Below are positions 25,699 through 35,235 of a DNA stretch of 64,000 nt, one piece after another (the first letter of the stretch is position 1; every line of letters begins with the position of its first letter). The position numbers and the translations under genes are program-made. The notes under the pieces are model-generated. The model was given only the letters and a program-made list of their open reading frames with translations. It did not search any database and was not told the DNA's origin. The DNA is from PKWO01 sp036561005 (GTDB lineage Bacteria > Pseudomonadota > Gammaproteobacteria > Burkholderiales > Burkholderiaceae_D): contig DATBQE010000217.1 in the NCBI GenBank assembly GCA_036561005.1, positions 4,047-68,046 on the forward strand. Direction: 5' to 3'.

Positions 25699-26730
25699 AT
25701 GACAACCACAACGCTCAATAACCGCCAATTCCGCCTTGCTGCACGCCCTGTCGGCTTGCCGAAACCAACCGACTGGAATTTGACCACCGAGCCGGTGCGC
25801 GAGCCGGCCGATGGCGAAGTCGTGGTGAAAACATTGATGTTGTCGCTCGACCCCGCCATGCGCGGCTGGATGAACGAAGGCAAGTCCTATATCCGTCCGG
25901 TGGGCATCGATGAAGTGATGCGCGCAGGCGGCATCGGCAAGGTGGTTGCTTCGAAATCGCCAAAATTCGCCGTGGGTGACGTGGTCTCTGGCGGCCTCGG
26001 CGTGCAAGATTATTGGGTTGGCGCAGCCAACGACAAGACTGCTGCGCTGTACAAAGTCGACCCCAAGGCGGCGCCGCTGCCGAAATACCTGAACGCGCTC
26101 GGCATGCCCGGCATGACCGCATACTTTGGCCTGCTCGACGTCGGTATGCCCAAAGCCGGCGAAACCGTCGTGGTGTCAGGTGCAGCAGGCGCGGTGGGGC
26201 AAACCGTCGGCCAGGTTGCCAAGCATAAAGGTTGCCGCGTGGTCGGCATTGCCGGGGGCAAGGACAAGTGCGATTTCGTGGTCAAGGAACTTGGCTTCGA
26301 TGCCTGCATCGATTACAAAACCGGTTCGGTAAAGGACGGCCTGAAGGAACATTGCCCGAACGGCGTCGACATTTATTTCGATAACGTCGGCGGCGAGATT
26401 CTCGACACCGTGCTCACGCGCATCAACTTGAAGGCGCGCATCATCATCTGTGGCGCAATCTCACAATACAACAACACGACGCCGGTCAAAGGCCCGGCCA
26501 ATTACCTGTCGCTGCTGGTCAACCGCGCGCGCATGGAAGGTATCGTCGTGTTCGACTATGCCGACCGTTACCACCTGGCCGCCGCCGAAATGGCCAAGTG
26601 GATGCAGGAAGGGACGTTCCACACTCGTGAAGACATTGTGGAAGGCTTGGAGAATTTTCCTGCGACGCTATTGATGCTGTTTGAAGGCAAGAATTTCGGC
26701 AAGCTGGTGCTGCAGGTGGCCAAGGATTAA
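25699..26730 (+). CDS. NADPH-dependent 2-alkenal/curcumin reductase-like MDR oxidoreductase
   Basis: 343 residues of the zinc-free medium-chain dehydrogenase family. The substrate domain shows SLDPAMRGWMNE, and the cofactor Rossmann motif is SGAAGAVGQTVGQ (about residues 160-172) followed by a G-K pair (GGKDKCDF) that in this family favours NADPH. It is like E. coli CurA and leukotriene B4 12-hydroxydehydrogenase homologues, which reduce alpha,beta-unsaturated carbonyl compounds. A strong ribosome binding site (AAAGGAG) precedes ATG 25699, and an intrinsic terminator follows, so it is a single-gene unit. The true substrate is unknown. Confidence 0.9.
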   Translation: MTTTTLNNRQFRLAARPVGLPKPTDWNLTTEPVREPADGEVVVKTLMLSLDPAMRGWMNEGKSYIRPVGIDEVMRAGGIGKVVASKSPKFAVGDVVSGGLGVQDYWVGAANDKTAALYKVDPKAAPLPKYLNALGMPGMTAYFGLLDVGMPKAGETVVVSGAAGAVGQTVGQVAKHKGCRVVGIAGGKDKCDFVVKELGFDACIDYKTGSVKDGLKEHCPNGVDIYFDNVGGEILDTVLTRINLKARIIICGAISQYNNTTPVKGPANYLSLLVNRARMEGIVVFDYADRYHLAAAEMAKWMQEGTFHTREDIVEGLENFPATLLMLFEGKNFGKLVLQVAKD

Positions 26731-26813
26731 TGCAACGGTAAACCGCCAATACTAATACTAAGAACATACATTATCGGCCAATATATTTAACACAATTTCG
26801 TTGTTACTTTGGT

Positions 26814-26850
26814 ACGGCAATCGCTCTGATGGTGGTTGCCGTTTTTATTT
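26814..26850 (+). terminator. Intrinsic terminator after the MDR oxidoreductase gene
   Basis: Stem ACGGCAA/TTGCCGT with a 15-base loop, followed by TTTTATTT. Confidence 0.75.
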
Positions 26851-26984
26851 GCCCAAGAGGTATCGACAAATCGTGCTGGTAATTATTAGTTTGTTCCAAT
26901 AAACTGGCGCGGCTCATTGCGCAATGCATACGCTGCATACAAAGAAATAAAAACAGTTGAACGACAATCAAACAGGGGGAAGAA

Positions 26985-27533
26985 ATGCAAGTTGAATCAG
27001 GTGCCGAAAACCAATCCGAAGTCGCCAATCCCTATGCAAATGCATCGCAATTGGTTTCCGAACATCCAGTAGAAGAAGGCGGAAAATCTGACGACCAGCT
27101 TCGTGCGCTCGCCATTCTCAATTCGCACATCATACGTAGCGCAAACTGGTTTTACTGGATCGCCGGATTGTCGGTGGTGAATCTGGTGGCGGTCTTGATC
27201 GGCGCAAATTTCCGCTTTCTCATAGGATTGGGATTCTCCGAAGCATTGGGAGAAATCGCCCAGCAGGCCACCGCAAACGGCGGGGCCGAGGCCACGGTGG
27301 CAGTGTGTTACGTGATCGGTTTTGCGTGTGCCGGTTTCTTTGCTGCCTGCGGCTGGTTCGCCAGGCGTCCTTCCAACGTCGCGTTCATCGTCGGCGCAGC
27401 AGTGTTTGCGCTAGATACATTGGTTTTTGTCTTCGCCAGTGACTGGATAGGTGTCGCATTCCACGGTCTGGCCCTGTACTACCTGTGGCGCGGCATTCAG
27501 GCAACAATGCAATACAAGAAAATCTCGGGGTAG
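26985..27533 (+). CDS. Four-helix inner membrane protein of unknown function
   Basis: 182 residues. A polar acidic N-terminus of about 55 residues is followed by four predicted membrane segments (about 56-78, 103-125, 130-150 and 152-170), placing both termini probably in the cytoplasm. The segment pattern and the ending YYLWRGIQATMQY recall small membrane proteins of unknown function in proteobacteria; no motif is diagnostic. The ATG follows GGGGGAAGAA, an excellent ribosome binding site. It stands alone between two intrinsic hairpins. I do not recognise a family. Confidence 0.75.
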   Translation: MQVESGAENQSEVANPYANASQLVSEHPVEEGGKSDDQLRALAILNSHIIRSANWFYWIAGLSVVNLVAVLIGANFRFLIGLGFSEALGEIAQQATANGGAEATVAVCYVIGFACAGFFAACGWFARRPSNVAFIVGAAVFALDTLVFVFASDWIGVAFHGLALYYLWRGIQATMQYKKISG

Positions 27534-27906
27534 GCAACGTGCGTGGGTCGGCGCGTATCTTGCGCCGACATCCCAGCAACTCTTGCGCCGGCGCGGCAAA
27601 TCCCTTTTGCCCGCATTTGACATCTCGTGCGCAATGCAGGTATCGCTCGCGTGAATGCGGCTTTCATTCCAACTTCGCTTGCTTCACATTAACCTGTCAT
27701 TTATGACAGGTATCGGCTTGTCATTTTCATGCCATGATGACCATGTAGTATTGGTCATTCTGGTGTTATAAAGTGGCTCGTTATAGAGACCCAAAAATCA
27801 ATTCGGCCTGCGCCGAAACTCCCTACTCCGTTTATTGGCCGCAGCAAAATCCCAGAGAGCGCATTCGCCTGTATTTGCCTGACAATTCAAAATACCAAGG
27901 AAGAAA
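27534..27906. other. Intergenic region with a GC hairpin
   Basis: About 370 bases. At 27547-27569 GTCGGCGC and GCGCCGAC form a perfect 8-bp stem with a 7-base loop, probably ending the membrane protein transcript although no T tract follows. Farther on lies CTGTCATTTATGACAG (about 27697), a near-palindromic site. A good ribosome binding site (AAGGAAGAAA) precedes the next gene. No other coding or RNA signal is seen. Confidence 0.5.
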
Positions 27907-29622
27907 ATGACAAGACAATTCACCGCATCAGCGTCGTTCAACGGATTTTCGGTCAAGGCTTATGCCGGCGACCGTTGCGTGATGCTGGCTTTCAATCTTG
28001 ACGACGACAAGACCGACTTGCTGGCCGGTTTTTCGATTGCTTCGCGCCGCGCCGGTCAGCCGGAATGGGTGTACCTGGGAAATCGCATTGGCTTCGCCGG
28101 CGATTACACGAATCCGGCAGCTTCGAAGAACGGCAAGTTTTTTTCTTCCGATACGGACCCGTATCAGAAATTCTGGTGGCTCGATTTTCCCGCGGACGCC
28201 GATTTCGGTTCGCGCGAATACCAGGTCACGGTCAAGCGCTTCAAGTCGTCGGATTCCGCTGAGCTGGCGAACGACCAGCAGGTGCAGCTTGCGATTGATG
28301 TGAGCCCTTTTGTCGACGGCAACATCGAGTTGGGGTTCACACGCGGCTACCTGTCCTCGCAGGCTTATGCCGATACCTTCCAGAACGCATCCTATACGCC
28401 GAAGACCGCCAAGGGTGATTGGAAGGCCGACACCAGCGGCCTGCAGGCACAATGGGCCTGGCTGGGCGGGCATGCGCGGCAAGCCGTGATCGATTTCTTC
28501 ATCGATTGCCACAACACGCCCGATTGCACCATCGATGCCTTTGTCTATGATTTGAACGAACCCGACATCATCAACGCCTTGATCACGCTGGCGCCGAATC
28601 TGCGTATTCTGGCCGACGATGCCAGCCTGCACGCCGCAGGCACCGCAGCGGCGCAGGCCTATGACGACATCGTTGCAGCCGGCGCGACCGGGCAGCGCGG
28701 CCATTTCTCGCGCTTTCAGCATAACAAGGTCCTGATCAAGAAGGTCGGTGGCGTGGCACAGAAAGTGCTGACCGGATCGACCAATTTCTCGGTGACCGGC
28801 ATTTACGTCAATGCCAATCATGTAGTGGTGTTCGACAACGCGGCCATCGCGGGACAATATGCAGACACCTTCGAACTGGCCTTCCAGTCGAATCTGAAGC
28901 TCAAGGGCTACGTCGCCGATGAGATTTCTAAAAAGGAATTCACCTTCACGGAAGACTTGATGCCCAAGGTCGTCGTGTCTTACGCACCGCATCCGAAGCC
29001 GACCTTCTCGCTCGACAATCTGCTCGCGCAAATCAAGGGCGCACAGAGCTCAGTGATCTTCGCCGTGATGGATCTGGACGGCAGTAGCGACGTGTTGTCG
29101 GCACTCAAGACCCTGCATGCCGACAAGCAGATTTTTTCCTATGGGATCTCGGATAGCCCCGACCCGGATAACGTGACGGTGAACGGCACCACGCTGTACA
29201 CGCCAAAGAACAAGAGCGGGGAACTGATTTTTTCCAAGGCCGATCCCGAGACGTTTCCGCCGCCGTTCGGCAAGGAATTGCAGGTGACCGGCGGCGCAGC
29301 GCATGTGATCCATCACAAGTTCGTGGTGGTCGACTTCAACGGCCCCGTGCCTGCCGTGTTTTGCGGTTCATCCAACCTGGCCAATGGCGGCGAGGAGCAA
29401 AATGGCGACAACCTGATCGCTATTTATGACAGTGCGATTGCCACGGCATTTGCCATCGAAGGCATCCGCCTGGTCGACCACTATGCCTTTGCCGCAGCAT
29501 TGAAAGGTGCAAAGACCAGCACGACGCCATTGGCATTGAAAACAGATGCAGACAAATGGTGGGAAATCTACTATCAGGATGGATCGATCAAGCAGACGGA
29601 ACGCAAACTCTTCGCGGCCTGA
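27907..29622 (+). CDS. Phospholipase D-like protein with two HxK motifs
   Basis: 571 residues without signal peptide or membrane segment. Two PLD half-motifs are present: HNK followed by GSTNFS at about residues 271-295 and HHKFVVVD followed by GSSNLA at about 468-490. The second has the full HxKx4D pattern; in the first the Asp is replaced by Lys (HNKVLIKK). The first 130 residues form a beta-rich domain (YAGDRCVMLAFNL, GSREYQVTVKRF). PLD superfamily enzymes cleave phosphodiesters in phospholipids or nucleic acids through a His-based intermediate using both halves. Its substrate and whether it is exported are not known. It has its own leader and a strong terminator. Confidence 0.8.
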   Translation: MTRQFTASASFNGFSVKAYAGDRCVMLAFNLDDDKTDLLAGFSIASRRAGQPEWVYLGNRIGFAGDYTNPAASKNGKFFSSDTDPYQKFWWLDFPADADFGSREYQVTVKRFKSSDSAELANDQQVQLAIDVSPFVDGNIELGFTRGYLSSQAYADTFQNASYTPKTAKGDWKADTSGLQAQWAWLGGHARQAVIDFFIDCHNTPDCTIDAFVYDLNEPDIINALITLAPNLRILADDASLHAAGTAAAQAYDDIVAAGATGQRGHFSRFQHNKVLIKKVGGVAQKVLTGSTNFSVTGIYVNANHVVVFDNAAIAGQYADTFELAFQSNLKLKGYVADEISKKEFTFTEDLMPKVVVSYAPHPKPTFSLDNLLAQIKGAQSSVIFAVMDLDGSSDVLSALKTLHADKQIFSYGISDSPDPDNVTVNGTTLYTPKNKSGELIFSKADPETFPPPFGKELQVTGGAAHVIHHKFVVVDFNGPVPAVFCGSSNLANGGEEQNGDNLIAIYDSAIATAFAIEGIRLVDHYAFAAALKGAKTSTTPLALKTDADKWWEIYYQDGSIKQTERKLFAA

Positions 29623-29643
29623 GCGGCCTGCGCCGGGGTCAAA

Positions 29644-29679
29644 AAAAACGCTGCCGATCTTTTGATCGGCAGCGTTTTT
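29644..29679. terminator. Bidirectional intrinsic terminator
   Basis: A-run, stem CGCTGCCGATC, TTTT loop, GATCGGCAGCG and T-run lie between the convergent PLD-like gene and efp, usable from both sides. Confidence 0.92.
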
Positions 29680-29708
29680 ATTTGTCGCGCAGTGATCGGT
29701 GAAACAGA

Positions 29709-30284
29709 TCAGTTGCGCACGACACGCTTGTATTCGTTGGTGCGGGTGTCGATTTCGATCACGTCGTCGGTGCTGACGAACAAGGGCACCTGGACGATGT
29801 GGCGGCGCGCTTCGATGGCGTTTTCGATCTTGGCTTCCTTCAGGACGTTGCCCGAGGTATTGCCCTTGACTGCCGGTTCTGCGTAGATGACCTGGCGAGC
29901 GATGGTGGTCGGCAATTCGACCGAGATTGCCTTGCCGTCATAAAACACGGCTTCGCATTCCATGCCGTCTTTGAGGTAGTTCAAGGCGTCGCCCAGGTTT
30001 TCTTCTTCGATTTCGTACTGGTTGTATTCCTGATCCATGAAGACATACAACGGGTCGGCGAAATAAGAGAACGTGACCGGCTTCTTGTCGAGCACGACGA
30101 CGTCGAACTTGTCGTCGCCGCGGAACACGTTTTCAAATGGGGAATTGGTCAGAAGATTCTTCATCTTCCACTTGTAGGTGAAGCCTGTACGGCTCGAACC
30201 GTTGACGTCGGAGCGCAGGACGATGAACGGCTTGCTGTCAACCATGATGATGTTGCCGACACGAATTTCTTTTGCGAATTTCAT
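29709..30284 (-). CDS. efp: Elongation factor P (Arg32 type, EarP-modified)
   Basis: 191 residues. KOW-like domain I carries the loop SSRTG with Arg32, the residue that EarP rhamnosylates in beta- and gammaproteobacteria, instead of the Lys of EpmA-type EF-P. Domains II and III follow (EEENLGDALNYL, then the C-terminal OB fold with STDDVIEIDTRTNEY). EF-P binds between P and E sites and relieves stalling at polyproline. The gene lies 125 bases downstream of earP on the same strand; a TATAAT on the minus strand at 30409-30414, overlapping the earP stop, could give efp an extra promoter, although its -35 is poor. Confidence 0.97.
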   Translation of the reverse strand: MKFAKEIRVGNIIMVDSKPFIVLRSDVNGSSRTGFTYKWKMKNLLTNSPFENVFRGDDKFDVVVLDKKPVTFSYFADPLYVFMDQEYNQYEIEEENLGDALNYLKDGMECEAVFYDGKAISVELPTTIARQVIYAEPAVKGNTSGNVLKEAKIENAIEARRHIVQVPLFVSTDDVIEIDTRTNEYKRVVRN

Positions 30285-30409
30285 AATTTACAGTGAAATG
30301 AGGTAAAAATAAGTTGTATAAAGATTATCTGTCGCATCAAGGCTAACGGCACCACAAGCTCAGAACTAATCGGAAAATGCGCGAAAAAGGCGCTTTGGAC
30401 AAACGCGCA

Positions 30410-31624
30410 TTATACCTTGTTTTCACCTGAAACTGACTGCCGCGATTTGACGAACTGCACCAAATTGGATGCCAAATCGCCGTTTTTCAGCACTTGCGCA
30501 CGCCATTTTGCCGCGTGTTCGGCAATTTCCGGCAAATCGGCTTGCAGTTTGGGCCAAAGTTCGAACCAATCGCCGGCGGCTGCCGACGCCATGCCCTGCG
30601 CCGCATTCCAGCACAAGGACGCAGCCTCGAGGCTTTCGAGCCGGTTTGGCGGCCCGAACGGGTCGGCCGCGAGGTAGCGCTGCAGGAAGGCGCGCAATTT
30701 GACGTGGTGCAGGTTCTCGTCCTGCGGGTAGATGTGCCAGATAAAGGGCTTCCCGGCCCACTGGGCGCGCACGAAGGAATCCTCGCCGCGCACAAAATTG
30801 AAGTCGCATACCCACAACAAGCGGTCGTAGTCGGGCTGGGGCAGAAAAGGTATGACGCGCACCGTGAGCGCGCCCTCGGTTCTTGCGGCACCCGGCCCGG
30901 CCTCTGTCCCAACCCACGCCCGCACGGCATCGCTTGCCACGCCCTCGGGCACCAGGCAGGTGATGGCTGTTGCGCCCCGTTGCCAGGCTTCGAACAGCGC
31001 GCCGACGGGCGCGTGCGGATAGCAAAACAGCGATACCTTCAAGCCGGCCATCTCGATCGGCATCAAGCCCAGCCCTGCAAGGAAAGCTGTTTCATTCGAT
31101 GCGTCGGCCTGGAACGCGCTGCGCTGCCCTTCGAGTGCGGCTTCGTGCAGCAAGCCGCCGGTGCTTGCTGTAAAGCCGGGAAAGAAGAAGTGTTTGGTCA
31201 ACGGCAGGCGCGGATGCGGCGATGGCAAGGTGTGGCAGCCTTCAACCCATGCTTCGGCGCTCAACCCTTCGAGATTGAGCCAGACCGGGCGCGGCTCGCA
31301 TTGCGCCATGGCCGCAACATAGCCTTCCGGAATCTCGCAGCCGAAGAACTCAATGACGAGATCCGCGATGTCAGCGGCTGCAAATGCATATTCCTGCTTG
31401 CGCCAGTGGCGTACCGCCACGCCATCTATCTGCTGCAACTCGGCGTCAACGGCCGCACTGGGGCAAATGCGGTGCAAGGTCGGCAAGTCATCGACCCACA
31501 AAGTGACGGCGATGCCATGTTCGCGCTGTAGTTGCCGGGCCAGACGCCAGCAGATGCCCACGTCGCCGAAATTGTCGACGACCTTGCAGAACAGGGCCAG
31601 GGATTGTTGTGTATCGGACGACAT
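30410..31624 (-). CDS. earP: EF-P arginine rhamnosyltransferase EarP
   Basis: 404 residues, formerly DUF2331. The N-terminal motif VVDNFGDVG (D17 and D21) corresponds to the conserved FxVVDNxGDxG of this GT-B enzyme, and the C-terminal donor site shows RGEDSFVRAQWAGKPFIW followed by PQDENLHH, which bind dTDP-rhamnose. It transfers rhamnose from dTDP-L-rhamnose to Arg32 of EF-P, and without it EF-P is inactive. The neighbouring efp gene carries Arg32, so enzyme and substrate are consistent. The ATG giving MSSDTQQS is chosen by homology; the frame stays open 38 codons further upstream. Confidence 0.95.
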   Translation of the reverse strand: MSSDTQQSLALFCKVVDNFGDVGICWRLARQLQREHGIAVTLWVDDLPTLHRICPSAAVDAELQQIDGVAVRHWRKQEYAFAAADIADLVIEFFGCEIPEGYVAAMAQCEPRPVWLNLEGLSAEAWVEGCHTLPSPHPRLPLTKHFFFPGFTASTGGLLHEAALEGQRSAFQADASNETAFLAGLGLMPIEMAGLKVSLFCYPHAPVGALFEAWQRGATAITCLVPEGVASDAVRAWVGTEAGPGAARTEGALTVRVIPFLPQPDYDRLLWVCDFNFVRGEDSFVRAQWAGKPFIWHIYPQDENLHHVKLRAFLQRYLAADPFGPPNRLESLEAASLCWNAAQGMASAAAGDWFELWPKLQADLPEIAEHAAKWRAQVLKNGDLASNLVQFVKSRQSVSGENKV

Positions 31625-31966
31625 GAATGGGTGTTGGCTTTCCTGATGGTGCGATTTTGATTCCGGCAGACCGGGAACCGCTGTTAAGAAGGAATTCTCC
31701 CCGACATCTGCGCAATAAGGCATTTTGCCAGATCGCACACACGTACGGCGGCAATACGGCTATTTTCGTCCGGCCGGCGCCGGCAGCGCCGTTTTACCAC
31801 CGAAATGCGCAAAGTGCGCCAGCGCACGGATCAACCCCTGCCTGACGAGGATACTCAGCCTGTTTGCTCCACGCCCGCTTCAAAGTGGAAAGTTGTAGCG
31901 TCCCTTGCCGCACTCATGCGGCCGAGGACGCCGACGAAATCCAGTATCAGATAACCAGAGACAAAA
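31625..31966. other. Intergenic region before the ice-binding lipoprotein
   Basis: About 340 bases between divergent genes. It contains GC hairpins (around 31790 GCGCCGGCAGCGCC, and GTGCGC-CA-GCGCAC near 31815) but no sigma-70 boxes that I would trust. The start of the downstream gene has only a weak AGAGAC upstream. Confidence 0.4.
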
Positions 31967-33961
31967 ATGAATATTTCACGCCCCATTTCCCGACTCTTGC
32001 CGCGCATACCGGCAATCGTGTTCGGCAGCATTGTCGCCATCATCATTGCCGGTTGCAGCGGCGGGGGTGGCCAGAGCCCTATCCTCGGCAGTGGCGGCGG
32101 TACGGTCGCGCCGGTGGGCGTTGCGCCAACCGTGACCGGCGTCGCGCCGCTCAATAATGCGACCGGCGTGCCGGTCAACACTACCAGCATCACGGCAGCG
32201 TTCAGCACGCCGGTGAACGCGATCAGCGGCACCGCGAGTTTCACCGTCACGTGCAGCGCGCCTTGCGTCAGTCCCGCCGGCACAGTGGCCCTCAATGCAG
32301 GCGCCACGGTCGCCACCTTCACACTCAATACAGGAACCACCCTCGCCGCGAGCACTGTGTATACAGCGACGGTGACCGGCGCGACCAGCGTGGCCAGCGG
32401 CCTGCCGCTGGCGGCGCCCTACATCTGGCAATTCACGACCGGCGCGGCGGCAACTGTCACGCTGCCGAGCGTGACGCTGACGGTGCCGGTAACGAGCACA
32501 CCCGGCCCAACTGCCGGTGTGCCGACCAACACCGCCATCACCGCGGTATTTTCCACCGACATGGCGCCGGCTACCATCAACGGCACCAGCTTCAAACTGA
32601 CCTGTTCGGCGCCGTGCGTGTCGCCTGCCGGCAGCGTGACCTATACAGTGGGCAGCAGAACGGCAGTGTTCACGCCGGTTGCAGCGCTCGCTGCAGGAAC
32701 AACCTATACGGCCACAGTCACCAACGCAGCAACGGACCTGGCAGGTAATGCACTGGGCGGCAATCAGGCGGCACTGCCGGCTTCGAGCAACTATGTCTGG
32801 ACATTCACCACCTCTGCGGCGGTACAGGCGGCAAATATCACGGTGCTTTCCACCAATCCAGCGGCCAACGCGCTTGCAGTCTGCCCGACTTCGGCCATCA
32901 ATGCGACCTTCGGCGTCCCGGCCGGTTTGCGTATGGACCCGAGCTCGATCAGCACGGCAAATTTCACTGTTACCGGACCTGCACCAGGTTTGACACCTGT
33001 AGTGGCGTCATCGGTTGCCCTCGATGCCGCCACCGGCAGTATCGCAACCTTCACCCCGCAAGCGGCGTTGACCGTGGGTGTGACTTACACGGCAACCATC
33101 AAGGGCGGCGCAACCGGCGTCAAGGATCTGGCGATTCCGGCCGACACCATGACTGCCGACCGTGTCTGGAGCTTCACCACAGCGGCATGCACGGTTACGC
33201 CACCACCGGTCATTGTGCTCGGCACGATTTCCACGTTTGGTGACTTTGGCGGCTCCGCCGGCACCACCAACCAGGGCATCCATACTGTCGTCAACGGCAA
33301 TATCGGCACTACCGCAGTCTCCACTGCCGTGACCGGCTTCCATGATGCAGGGCCAGGTTGTACTTATACCGAAACGCCGCTCAATGTTGGCTTGGTGAAC
33401 GGGCTGATCTACACTGCAGCGCCGCCTCCGACCGTGGGTTGCCCAAACGAGGGAACGGCAACCACCTTCTCCGTCGCATCTGCTGCGCGGGCCGATGCAC
33501 TGGCAGCCTACAACACCCTGGTGGCGATGCCGGGCGGTACTGATCCTGGCGCCGGCAACCTGGCCAACAAGACGCTGGCTCCAGGCGACTACACGGCAGC
33601 CGCAGGTTCATTCAAGATTCAGGGCGGCGACCTCACGCTCGATGCGCAGGGCAATGCCAACGCAGTGTGGGTGTTCCAGATGGCGACTACGCTGACCGTC
33701 GGCGGCCCCGGCGCAGCAGCGCCGCAAAGCATCATCCTGGCCAACGGCGCACTGGCCAAGAATGTGTTCTGGCAAGTCGGTAGCGCAGCAACCATCAACG
33801 CGGGCGGCGGCGGAACGATGGTCGGGACCATCATCGCCCAATCCGGTGTGTCGATCTCGACACCAGGCAGCGCGATCATTACGACCTTGAACGGCCGCGC
33901 CATATCGCTGGGTGCGTCAGTCACGATGGTCAACACCATTGTGAATGTGCCCGCGCCTTAA
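31967..33961 (+). CDS. DUF3494 ice-binding-like lipoprotein with Ig-like domains
   Basis: 664 residues. A lipoprotein signal ends at IIAGC (Cys30), so the protein is anchored, probably in the outer membrane. Three bacterial Ig-like (Big_5 type) modules follow, each starting with a VxxTxPxNxAxxV pattern and ending YTATV... (about 50-155, 165-285, 290-400). The C-terminal 245 residues form a DUF3494 domain (from STFGDFGGSAGTTNQG to LNGRAISLGASVTM), the ice-binding beta-solenoid known in sea-ice bacteria, fungi and diatoms. A surface-anchored arrangement is inferred to hold cells to ice or to modify freezing. DUF3494 proteins also occur in non-polar soil and water bacteria, so antifreeze activity is not certain. 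GC-rich codon use matches neighbours. Confidence 0.85.
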   Translation: MNISRPISRLLPRIPAIVFGSIVAIIIAGCSGGGGQSPILGSGGGTVAPVGVAPTVTGVAPLNNATGVPVNTTSITAAFSTPVNAISGTASFTVTCSAPCVSPAGTVALNAGATVATFTLNTGTTLAASTVYTATVTGATSVASGLPLAAPYIWQFTTGAAATVTLPSVTLTVPVTSTPGPTAGVPTNTAITAVFSTDMAPATINGTSFKLTCSAPCVSPAGSVTYTVGSRTAVFTPVAALAAGTTYTATVTNAATDLAGNALGGNQAALPASSNYVWTFTTSAAVQAANITVLSTNPAANALAVCPTSAINATFGVPAGLRMDPSSISTANFTVTGPAPGLTPVVASSVALDAATGSIATFTPQAALTVGVTYTATIKGGATGVKDLAIPADTMTADRVWSFTTAACTVTPPPVIVLGTISTFGDFGGSAGTTNQGIHTVVNGNIGTTAVSTAVTGFHDAGPGCTYTETPLNVGLVNGLIYTAAPPPTVGCPNEGTATTFSVASAARADALAAYNTLVAMPGGTDPGAGNLANKTLAPGDYTAAAGSFKIQGGDLTLDAQGNANAVWVFQMATTLTVGGPGAAAPQSIILANGALAKNVFWQVGSAATINAGGGGTMVGTIIAQSGVSISTPGSAIITTLNGRAISLGASVTMVNTIVNVPAP

Positions 33962-33986
33962 GCGTCTCTGGTTGGACACGTCCTTC

Positions 33987-34026
33987 TCCGCAGATCGCGT
34001 TCGCAAAGCGCGAATCAATCTGCGGA
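33987..34026. terminator. Long-arm hairpin after the ice-binding gene
   Basis: TCCGCAGAT and ATCTGCGGA form the outer stem with an inner TTCGC/GCGAA stem. There is no T tract; it may end or stabilise the transcript. Confidence 0.4.
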
Positions 34027-34092
34027 AAAGGCGAAACACCGGCTGCATTACGCCAAATGAATGAAACTATTTAGATCCTCAGGGAGCAGAAC

Positions 34093-35235
34093 ATGAAACT
34101 AACACGCATCTCAGCCGCCATCGCCATCATGGCACTGGCTGCAAGCAGCAGCCGCTTCGCCATGGCGGACGACGACAAAGGCTGGTACGTCGGCGCCAAC
34201 GTCGGCCAATCGCGCGCAAAGATAGACGACCCGCGTATCACCAGCGATCTGCTGGCCGCAGGCTTCACGACCACGTCGATCAACGACGACAGCCGCGATA
34301 CCGGCTACAAGCTCTTTGGCGGTTACCAGTTCAACCCCTATTTTGCGCTGGAAGGCGGCTATTTCGATCTGGGCCAGTTCGGTTATCAGGCAACCACCGT
34401 GCCGGCCGGCACCTTGAACGGCAACATCAAACTGAGGGGCGTGAACCTGGATGCGGTCGGATTTCTGCCGTTCACCGATAAACTCTCCGCATTCGGCCGT
34501 ATCGGCGCCAACTATGCGCAGGCCAGGGATAACTTCAGTGGAACCGGATTTGTGAACGTGGCCGACCCGAGCCCGAGCACGCGGGCCTTGAACTACAAAT
34601 ACGGCCTGGGCCTGGAATACCGCTTCACGCACGCAATCGCAATGCGCCTGGAAGCCGAACGGTATCGCATCGACGATGCTGTGGGCAACAAGGGCGACAT
34701 CAATCTGCTATCGCTCGGCCTGGTCTATCGTTTCGGCGATGACGCACCGCCGGCACGCGCGGCCGAACCGATCGTCGCTGCGCCGGCACCCGAGCCGGAA
34801 GTTGCTGTGGCAAGAACGCCACCGCCGATTGCGCCTGCACCCGCCCCGGCCCCAACCAAATTTACATTCTCGGCCGACTCGCTGTTTGACTTCAACAAGG
34901 CAGTCATCAAGCCGGACGGGCGTGTTGCACTCGACGATTTTGCCTCTAAGCTCAAGGGCACCGACTATGATCGCATCACCGTCACCGGCCATACCGATCG
35001 GATCGGGTCGCATGCCTACAACATGAAACTGTCTACCGAACGTGCCGATGCCGTACGCGATTACCTGGTGAAGTCCGACGGCATTGCGAGCGAGAAAATT
35101 GTCGCACAAGGGGTCGATGGCTTGCATCCCGTAACCCGCCCCGAGGATTGCAAGGGTAATAAGGTTACCAAAGCTTTGAAGGCCTGCCTGCAACCTGACC
35201 GTCGCGTCGAGGTGGAAGTCAGTGGGACTAAATAG
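34093..35235 (+). CDS. OmpA-family outer membrane protein
   Basis: 380 residues. A Sec signal peptide ends near residue 25 (FAMA, then DDDKGW). The mature N-terminus is an OmpA-like eight-strand barrel (about 26-215; GWYVGANVGQS, YKLFGGYQFNPYFALEGGYF, VYRF). A Pro/Ala linker of about 40 residues leads to the OmpA C-terminal domain (about 259-380) with the peptidoglycan-binding TGHTDRIGSHAYN and LSTERADAV segments. A Cys pair (EDCKGN and KACLQ) matches the disulfide of classical OmpA. It links the outer membrane to the cell wall. AGGGAGCAGAAC precedes the ATG. It is followed by a strong terminator, so it is a single-gene unit. Confidence 0.92.
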   Translation: MKLTRISAAIAIMALAASSSRFAMADDDKGWYVGANVGQSRAKIDDPRITSDLLAAGFTTTSINDDSRDTGYKLFGGYQFNPYFALEGGYFDLGQFGYQATTVPAGTLNGNIKLRGVNLDAVGFLPFTDKLSAFGRIGANYAQARDNFSGTGFVNVADPSPSTRALNYKYGLGLEYRFTHAIAMRLEAERYRIDDAVGNKGDINLLSLGLVYRFGDDAPPARAAEPIVAAPAPEPEVAVARTPPPIAPAPAPAPTKFTFSADSLFDFNKAVIKPDGRVALDDFASKLKGTDYDRITVTGHTDRIGSHAYNMKLSTERADAVRDYLVKSDGIASEKIVAQGVDGLHPVTRPEDCKGNKVTKALKACLQPDRRVEVEVSGTK

